Shown piece by piece: positions 56,015 through 64,000 of a DNA stretch of 64,000 nt. The translations under genes and the position numbers were made by a program. The stretch comes from Bactericera cockerelli (taxonomy: Eukaryota > Arthropoda > Insecta > Hemiptera > Triozidae): the NCBI GenBank assembly GCA_024516035.1, contig CM044957.1, forward strand, positions 16,316,564 through 16,380,563, given 5' to 3'. How positions within the stretch are numbered: position 1 is the stretch's first letter; each line of letters opens with the position of its first letter. The notes below the pieces were generated by a model that was not told where the DNA came from, did no database searches, and was given only the letters and a program-made list of their open reading frames with translations.

Positions 56015-56420
56015 CTTAGGTTATATTTTTTTAATTACAGATAAAACATTTCCTAAAAAGAGTAGGTAGAGTGCAAAGATCCCAAAACTCACTGGGAGTG
56101 CACCATTTGTTGGGCTTAGGTTATATTTTTTTTTAATTACAGATAAAACATTTCCTAAAAAGAGTAGGTAGAGTGCAAAGATCCCAAAACTCACTGGGAG
56201 TGCACCATTTTGTGGCCTTAGGTTATATTTTTTTTTTTTTTAATTACAGATAAAACATTTCCTAAAAAGAGTAGGTGGAGTGCAAAGATCCCAAACTCAC
56301 TAGGAGTGCACCATTTACTGGCCTTGGGTTATATTTTTTTTAATTACAGATAAAACATTTCCTAAAAAGAATAGGTGGAGTGCAAAGATCCCAAACTCAC
56401 TGGGAGTGCACCATGTCCTC
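56015..56420 (+). repeat. 100-bp tandem array, four units
   Basis: Units start at about 56015, 56115, 56217 and 56323. Each: CTTAGGTTATATTTTTTT, AATTACAG, ATAAAACATTTCCTAAAAAG, GTGCAAAGATCCCAAA, TGGGAGTGCACCAT. The T tract before AATTACAG looks like a 3' splice site. Confidence 0.9.
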
Positions 56421-57359
56421 GCTGTAGGTCAAACCGATTCTTGAACAAAGAAAGAATGCGAGTGTGGTTCAGCATTACTCCCTAACTTATTTAGAAATCT
56501 GATAGTGTCAGAAGATCATGGCCCAAGGGACTGTATCTATATAACTCTCATCCACGCTCCTGAAAATTAGTTCTCAAATCTTTGTTTTTCAAGAGGAAAA
56601 CTAAATTGAACTGAGACAGTTATTCTCTCGGTGATTATTTCAGACTTTTTTGGGTAATTAAAAGCAAGGGGATGTTGGAGGGGGTTTCCAAGCTTTGATT
56701 CATTCCGTGCAAACCCATTTGTCCTACTGGTTGAACGGTCGTATATGTATTCATCAGTATGTCGTGATTCATACCAGTTTATATTTTCATAGGTATGCCC
56801 ACTTACCAGTCTGCATACCACAACTTCTTCTCATCTTCTACAAATGTATGTCACTATCTTGATTATCAGAAATCAATATTCAGTATAGAGTTTCAAGTTC
56901 GTTCTCGGGTGGAAAAAATTTCAATATTTTTTACAGGTCAATGTATCAGATAGTCAGAAGAGTAACAGGTTGACAATGAAGGGATGAACAGAATTTTATC
57001 TCTCTTGCTAGAAAAATGCTTTCTAATTTATTTTTCCACTGGTAAACAAAGGACTGACCGATCTTATAATGGACGGATCCGTGATGGTTCGCGTTAATTT
57101 CTTAATTTTGATTCTGTACTCATAATAACATAATATGTACTACAAACAATAAAAAAAAAAGTGTAAATACCTAGTATATTTTTGATGGTGTAATTGTAAG
57201 TACTTACTAACCGTAAAATCAGTTATTTCACATTCTTCCTCTGTGGTTTAAAGTTGGTTCTTAAATTACCACCTTTCCGGTTAGTTTTCCTCACATTTTT
57301 CACATAAGAATCCCGTCTGGGTAAAATTTACTCTGTATTTTCTTAGTTTCAATGTCCGG

Positions 57360-57540
57360 GGTCAGTAACTGGTCCACTCATTTCTCGTGAGTAAAAAGAA
57401 GTAGATTCGTATAGATAGCAACTAGTGGCGACATTACAAGAAGGAATATGTTACTTGGGCAAATGATGTGATTAGGAGTTTCGTAATACTGAGCTACCCA
57501 CTTGAGTTGTGACATAATAACACAAGGAAACCACATACAT
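57360..57540 (+). mobile_element. SINE family D, body only
   Basis: GGTCCACTCATTTCTCGTGA, CAACTAGTGGCGACATTAC, TTTCGTAATACTGAGCTACC. Diverged. Confidence 0.55.
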
Positions 57541-60500
57541 AAATACACAATAACACAAGTACAAGAGTTGTCAGTAACTGTTTTCAACAACTGACACAGA
57601 AAAAACCCGAGGTTATTGCTCTTTCTGTGTATAAGGGTGATAATAGCAAATAACTGGAAGTACAGTTCAATTGCTCGTAGCAAAACAGAAAGTGCAATGC
57701 CCTTAGAAACTGCATTAAACATAACTTTATTCGGTTCAAAACACAGGAAATAATTAAACCACCCTCCATACCGCTCAAGTTTCTCTCGATGTCCCGTATA
57801 GGGATTCTCATCCCGTCGGTAATTCAATCCTCTTTGCAATCCAGAGTTCGCGAGTTCAAAGGTCGATATCCTCTAAAAGCATGGGGGAAAAGAGCAATTC
57901 TTTAGTTGCTCGGAAAAAAACCGCCGCTCATTTGTTTGAAAACAGTAAGGATATTGTGATAATATGCTTACCAGATTTAATAAAAACAATATATAAATGC
58001 ATACCTTTGGCAATAGAATATAAAATAAATTGAACTTTCTCCCAGAACAAGAAGAAAAAAAATCACCCTTTCACCAGACAATGAGAAAATGTCGTTATAA
58101 TCAACTTTGCGGGGAGCTTTTGTACCCCATCTCTCCTATTTCTTTTAAACACAAAGAGGGTTTTTGCATTTCTTGTGAAATTGCATTGAATTACATTCAA
58201 CAGAGGCAGGAAGTGCATTATACAAAATGGGGTGATTCATATTATTGCAATTTTCAAAAATACGCCGGGGTCTAGTACCTACATAATGAAAAGTGCATAT
58301 ATTATTTTACATTCAGTCCAGATGCGCGGTGCAGTTCAAGTGCGTTTCTTCTTTATCGTGTGAATGCATCACAATGCTTGCTCTTATTATTCAAGTTTTC
58401 TCTCGATAAGGCCTGTAGAAACTTTTCCATTTTTACTAGCCTGTAGAAACTTTTCCATTTTTACAACATAAATTTTTTTATTTCAGCTCTTTTTCCAGGC
58501 ATCTATCTCTTCTTCATATGCTAGTAATCTCTAGTTCCAGGCATCTTCCGGCTCCTATGATACATAGACTAGCTTCACTTTGTATTGCCACAGTGTATCT
58601 TTCTCTGACCCATCCTAATACTATTGAATAAATATTTGATTAAATTACATCATATGACTGTACATTAAATTTATATTTCACAAGACATTTGTCTGAAGAC
58701 ACACTGTTCTAATTTATTATTAGAATTCTCTTCGCTTTCTGAACTTTTTTTTTTTTTTCAGATTGGATTTCGACCGCTGAGGATTATAAGGACTGTATTG
58801 GGCTACTTGTAAACTGTTTCTAGTTGACGTGAAATATTATTTATTTATTGGAAAGTATAGTCCTTTCGTAAAAATCTACTTATATTGAGAATGTGATACA
58901 ATAAATTTACAAACTACTTAATCTAAGCATACGTAATTGAAAATATCAGAGCATAAATATCAAAATAATAATAGTAATAATAATAAAAGGTAGGTAAATA
59001 ATTATTTTAAAACTAAAACTTAAGATGTTTTTTAGTTGAAGAAATGGTGTTGTTATCAAACTCTTCAGTTATTTTAGTAATTGAGGAAAACTCATAGAGG
59101 TCTAAATCACCATATTGGGAGTTAAAACTAGTTATTGCCATGTCTTTTATAAAAGAGGAGGTAAGTTTAATAAGTTGGCAGTTTATTTAACGAAAAATCA
59201 TAATTGGTGATTTGGTGCTACCAGATGACTACAGCAAGTAGAGCAGCAATATTTTCGTAATGCAGTGAAATATGTATTATAGTGACATAATTATGCTATT
59301 CGAGCTATTACCCTCACTGTAAAGTAATATTAATATTACCTCACTGTAAAGTCAGAGAAGGTAATAGTCAACAACACGAGTATTTTGAGAACTCATTTAA
59401 CAAGTCCGAAGCTTGCTCAACTTTGGTGCTGTTCAACTTCAACTATCTTAAGAGAAAGAGTGTGTTCAATTAGTCATTTTAAAACTGGAAGTAAACTGGA
59501 ACACCCTAAATTTTCGAAGATCTGGATTATCATGCTGCAAGGACAATATGAAACGGTGGGGATATGAAGAAAACGATAGATGTGAATATATTGAAGTATT
59601 AACAAAAGGGAACCTTGTAGTATGTTGTCAACTAGAGAAACCCTGCATACTGGATGATCTACTTCAGATAAACGAAAAAGCCCTAAATATTTCCGAATAT
59701 TGGAAGTAAAAAATTTGACCGAGGAATGATGAAAGAAAGTTTTGACACTGACGAGCTTGATCCCATTAATCCCACTGTTCTTTCATTTCAGATGGTAGAA
59801 CGGCATACATTTGAGAGTCCAATCGTAAAAAAAAGTATGTACCCATTCTGGCAAAGTAAGGCCAGAAGAAACATCCTTTTAAACTATTTTTCTCAACATG
59901 TTCAATTAATTCCTCTTTCTCCTGAAACTCTCGTCTGTGCTCAGACCAAAAGGGGAAGCACTCAAAGTTCTAACGTATTTCCAGCCTACTTAACATAATG
60001 AAAACACGAGGAGAAGCAGGGGTTCAATAATGATTTTCATAAAAATTATTGAGGTAGATCAGGGTCTTTGTTTTCCCACAGGCAAACACATGACGACCTG
60101 TCAAGTGCGAAAACAATAGGCTACTCCATCTATTGTCTACAGAGTTTGCAATCTAAAGAAATTATATTTCATTATTATTATAAAAAAACTAATTTCAAAA
60201 CTTCAATGTCTCGAGATTGCATTATTTTCTTTATGATGGGTATTGAATTTCATACTTTTCTGCTTATGAATGGCGGGAGTTGGAAATATCTGATATATTA
60301 TGTACTGGAACAGGCTACAAGAGAGTGAGGATCAGCTAAAGCTGAGCTAACTATTAGGGCACATGGTCTAGCTGGGGACCAGCAATATCCAAACCGCGGT
60401 TTCCTTCCAAAACCCTATGAAAAATTTTCATGGGGTTAAAACAACATATTTTAACGAAATGTATGTACTGAAAAATGTAACCTAAAACCACATTTTCTAT

Positions 60501-61424
60501 CTTTTTCAAAAAAAAAGCTTATAAACAATCATCCAAATGATAAAGTAAGCTAGCGTGAAACGAGAACAGCAAGAAAGAAAAGGTTTGATCCATGTTGAAT
60601 TGGGGCAAGTCAAATATAAAGAAAAAGGGGGGTCAACGAAGAGAAGAGAGGGGTCTACTGTGGTCAAGAAGAAATTAAACCAAGTGTCGACAATGGAGAG
60701 GGGAGGGGAGAGGGTTAACCTTTTGCTTCAGTGTCGTGTGTGTGGAGGTGAAAGGAAAGCTGGTGTTAAAACAGATATAAAAAACTGATGATTTTCTCAA
60801 GCAACAATAAGACTGGGAAGACAGATCTAGGACGAAGATAGAGCAAGGTCCTGGGGCCAGCAGAAAAGAAAACAAGTCTTTGAATGGGACAAGAGAAAGA
60901 GTAGCAAGTTTTGAAAAAAGAAGTGTGTACACCTTTCATTGCAATGTGTGATAGTGTAACAAGAAGTTGATGTGGGCTTTGTTCAGCCCCTGTCCTCATT
61001 AGTTCAACATGGGATGTATGTGCTTCTATTGAAAGAAGCTTCATTTTGTTTATGTACATTTGGTACAGAATAAACCACAGTTTGGATAAGGGGGTGAACT
61101 AGAAATTTGGCTATTGAACTTGAAGAGAGAGATGCATAAACAGACGCAGCCCGGTTTGTTCTGGCCTACGAAACTAAACATCGTGCGGGCGTAATGCTTT
61201 TTTCTATACCAGTTACCTGGGTCGGCTAAGGTTTTCCTAATCTCTCTCTTATTTTGTTGTTCATTTGGCTTTGACAATACTTACTACTATTGTTATATCA
61301 TGATGGGGGTTTACCCTCCGAAACTCAAATCAAAAAAGAATAATAGTAGAAAATAAAGATATCATGTTTGTGTTAATCCATGCTCAGTTGCTCACACTGC
61401 CAAATTTTTACCGAACTTTTTACT
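57541..61424. other. Unrecognised AT-rich stretch
   Basis: A 29-bp direct duplication (GCCTGTAGAAACTTTTCC) at about 58410-58465 is the only structure noted. Confidence 0.35.
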
Positions 61425-61495
61425 CGGAACACCGACCTCCAGGTTACAAGTCCGCCACCTCATCGATCAAGCTACCTATCGGTTACTAGTACAAA
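61425..61495 (-). mobile_element. tRNA-like SINE head
   Basis: Minus strand: GGTAGCTTGATCGATGAGGT and GACTTGTAACCTGGAGGTCG. Truncated in box B. Confidence 0.55.
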
Positions 61496-61814
61496 ATAAT
61501 TTAGCTTGTTTAGCAAAGATAGATTGCACCCGCCACTAATACAAACTATCTATGCTGAAGTCGGTTAATTTCAGTATTACAAGGAGTTGTGTTCAACGCA
61601 ACTCCTGGTAACATGCATCATTTTTCAGACTTATAGTTATTTTCTATATTATTATTATTAGGTTTAACTTTACTTTCCAACTACTTTAGTTGTGACAAAT
61701 ATAACCATAGTATGTACAATGTATATGTACAAAAACAAGTGCAAAAGTTTTCATATTTGTGTTAATCACTTTCGTGATATCACAACTAATCAAACTCACT
61801 TTACTAAATCTACG

Positions 61815-61880
61815 CTGAAACCGGGACTTGAACCACCGACCTCCAGGTTACAAGTCAAGCTACTAAGGTCATGTACAACA
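61815..61880 (-). mobile_element. tRNA-like SINE head, deleted
   Basis: Minus strand: GTAGCTTGACTTGTAACCTG, GAGGTCGGTGGTTCAAGTCC. The D-arm to anticodon-arm interval is missing. Confidence 0.55.
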
Positions 61881-61989
61881 ACAAAATATCCCAGCGGATG
61901 TTTTACACACCAGCCGCTCGTCAAAGAACACCTTGACCTCAACTGAAGATCATGGATTCACAAGTTTAGCACGGAAGAACGTAATTACT

Positions 61990-62075
61990 AATAGACACTT
62001 GTGCAGGGATCCGAACAAGGGACGATGCCTGGATTACTAGCCTAGCTCCTTAACCACTTGACCACAAAAGTAAAA
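61990..62075 (-). mobile_element. tRNA-derived SINE, family B, head only
   Basis: Minus strand: GTGGTCAAGTGGTTAAGGAG, CTAGTAATCCAGG and CGGATCCCTGCAC. No body downstream. Confidence 0.55.
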
Positions 62076-62427
62076 CCAAGACGGGCAGCAAGCTTCTATC
62101 TGTTCTTCATATGCCATGGCCCTGTATTTTACGACATGGTACAACCAAAAGACACACCATTTTCTGAGCAGGAATTTAGTGTAGAAGGGGAGAGAATCTA
62201 TATTTTAATCAATAACCGAAAGATTCTCATCGAAGTCGCTACTAAAACAATATTATTATTAAACGAATTCGAAGGTTTTATTTTTAAAACAAAGTTATGG
62301 AATAATTCCAAGCCGAGTTTTGTAGCTGTATATTCTCTCTATGGTGTAACGGAGCTGTAGCCAGCCTTCGTTGCGGAAAATCTTGTTTTAAAATACCTTT
62401 CGGTCAGCTGATAAAATCTAAGGGTCG

Positions 62428-62466
62428 GCTTAGATTTACTAATCCTGTTTCGTAATAAGGCCCTTG
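62428..62466 (-). mobile_element. Solo end related to the MITE at 17100
   Basis: Minus strand GGGCCTTATTACGAAACAGG then ATTAGTAAATCTAAG resembles one inverted end. Confidence 0.5.
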
Positions 62467-62929
62467 ACCTTCAGGCGAAAGTTCTACAGTAAAGTTAATC
62501 CGAGGAAACGCCATCAGCATTTTAGAAAATATTATAAAACATCTGCAGAGGCAAAAAACATATTTGCTTGCAAGAACTGACTGGAAAAACGATCTCTTAA
62601 CAACACTGGTTAATTGTGGAGGTTTCAAATTTTCCCTTGGACGACAGAAATCGACACTGGTTTGATTATTATTGTTTGATTTTCAATGTAATCAATAAAA
62701 CTTTATGATTAATGACCGTGGACAGGAGAGGGGAGGGATATCTAGCTTGGGAGTAGGGGAGCTGACCTGATCCCTCTTCTAGTTCTAGAGCACAGGATTT
62801 GAGATTATCGCTTTCTGAGCACGACTAACACTGTTCTGAACATAGGTCTTGAGGAAGTAGTTCGATAGAGCACCGGGCTCTGCTCGGTCAGAGAAACAGC
62901 CGTCGAAATTTAAGGCATGGTCGAAATCA

Positions 62930-63062
62930 ATCTTACTTCTGACCCACCTCTGACTTTGTGAGGTTCATTTGAGTAGCTGGATTATGAATTTTCAGGGAAT
63001 GGAGGGTAAAAACCCCGTCTCTAATGACCTAGATGTAAAAGACACGTTAACAGAAAACCTTA
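62930..63062 (+). mobile_element. Body fragment of the 5S/tRNA SINE family
   Basis: Carries TGTGAGGTTCATTTGAGTAG, GGAGGGTAAAAACCCCGTC and ACACGTTAA. No recognisable head. Confidence 0.55.
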
Positions 63063-64000
63063 CATGGCCAAGTTATTTTAATAGAAGACCTTAGAGGTGC
63101 AATCTCCGTATAGTGTTCGAAAGACCCTGTCAATGCAATTTTATAGGACACCATAACTATATGGCTAAAGTAAATGAACACAAATATCCTTGCACTTACA
63201 CATCCCTACGCTTTGCTGGCTTCTTTAGGGAAGTAGCATACATTAGACAGATTGACTACCATATTTAACCTCAAAAAACAAAGCAACGGCAACGACGCGA
63301 TTTTACAGTAGTTTCAGATAATACATATAGAAAAAAACACTTAGATCACCATTTGAGACTAAACTTTCAAGTTGCAGTTAAGGACCTACAAGAAATCATT
63401 TAAAGCTTTGCATTTTGACAATGGCTGTTTTAAAGAATATCGGTCCTCTCACTTTTTGAAAAGAATTTCTCTTGAATGAAGATGAGATTTCTCTGGATAG
63501 TAATTTGTAGTAAAAGAATTGCCTGTGGGCAATACGTTATCATTGCTCTTTGGTATGTATCCGTCTCAGGTATAAGACACAGAATCAGGACCTAGACATA
63601 CAGCACCAGAAGCTATGTAAACATCACATTAAACTCTAAAATAGAAGGTTACAGTCCCATTCATGTCTAGACAGTTGACAGTTTTTTGTTCCACCTAATA
63701 TAGGAAGATCAGAAGTAGTAACCACAATCCTGGGCTGGACTGAAGAGTCTCTCCTCACCTTGTCAGAAAGAAAATCTTCACTTGAGAAAAGAAAACAACA
63801 CTGAGAAGCGATAGAGGGGGGGAGAAGAAAGACGAAGACTATTTGAATTTTTTCTTCTCCTCAAGGAGAAACCAGTTTTCTAACTGAAATGCAGGCATCG
63901 TTCACAGCGCATAGGGGTAGAATTCAGCATTATTAGTAAGAAACTCTGCGAGAAGAGAAGAGATACCGAGAAATACGGAAATTTGTGCGTTTTTCAGAAT
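63063..64000. other. Unrecognised stretch to the window end
   Basis: No gene or named repeat recognised. Confidence 0.35.

Noticed and set aside
57378..57839. 153-codon minus-strand ORF
   Set aside because: Overlaps a SINE family D body, has no domain or splice context and looks like chance open frame.
1..64000. CRISPR array, operons or other prokaryotic systems
   Set aside because: The direct repeats present are TE-derived or splice-site arrays with no unique spacers, and the genes have introns.

Overview
The window is eukaryotic: genes are split by GT-AG introns, the background is AT-rich, and most of the sequence is transposon-derived. A ZAD-domain C2H2 zinc-finger gene and an R1-clade non-LTR retrotransposon together point to an arthropod, very likely an insect. 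The abundance of tRNA-derived SINEs with ATT-repeat tails would suit a hemipteran, but I cannot fix the order or species from this sequence alone.

Two protein-coding genes can be assembled with confidence. (1) A minus-strand ZAD/C2H2 zinc-finger protein, 11 coding exons between 29051 and 15847, predicted at 1180 aa. Every exon junction agrees in reading phase, and several junctions complete zinc fingers exactly. One of its introns is of the rare GC-AG type. (2) A plus-strand mitochondrial pyruvate carrier subunit 1 gene (Mpc1), three coding exons between 39584 and 41579, 113 aa. The two genes are divergent and may share a promoter near 39.5 kb. If so, an intron in the zinc-finger gene's 5' UTR spans about 10 kb and contains a complete 7-kb LINE and a deleted hAT element. 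Two further isolated exon candidates are proposed, with weaker support: a first exon at 13025-12974 behind a CG-rich region, and an internal exon at 48357-48218.

Layout. 1-13 kb: a nested pile of 5S rRNA-derived and tRNA-derived SINEs, MITEs, a mariner inside another repeat, a 1-kb foldback element, a pogo-like element and LINE ends. 13-29 kb: the zinc-finger gene with SINEs in its introns; two consecutive introns carry tandem arrays that have multiplied the 3' splice site of the following exon. 29.5-36.6 kb: a full-length R1-clade LINE with a 15-bp target-site duplication. 37-41.6 kb: chimeric SINE, hAT deletion derivative, Mpc1. 42-64 kb: mostly unrecognised AT-rich sequence with scattered SINEs, a LINE 3' end, a 4-unit tandem array and a pair of perfect GC-rich palindromes.

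The main novelty candidates are the duplicated splice-acceptor arrays in the zinc-finger gene, the 5S-headed and tRNA-headed SINEs that share one body, the paired hairpins in the LINE 3' UTR, and the twin palindromes near 53.2 kb. No CRISPR, operon or other prokaryotic feature is present. No database search was possible, so family assignments rest on motifs recognised by eye.
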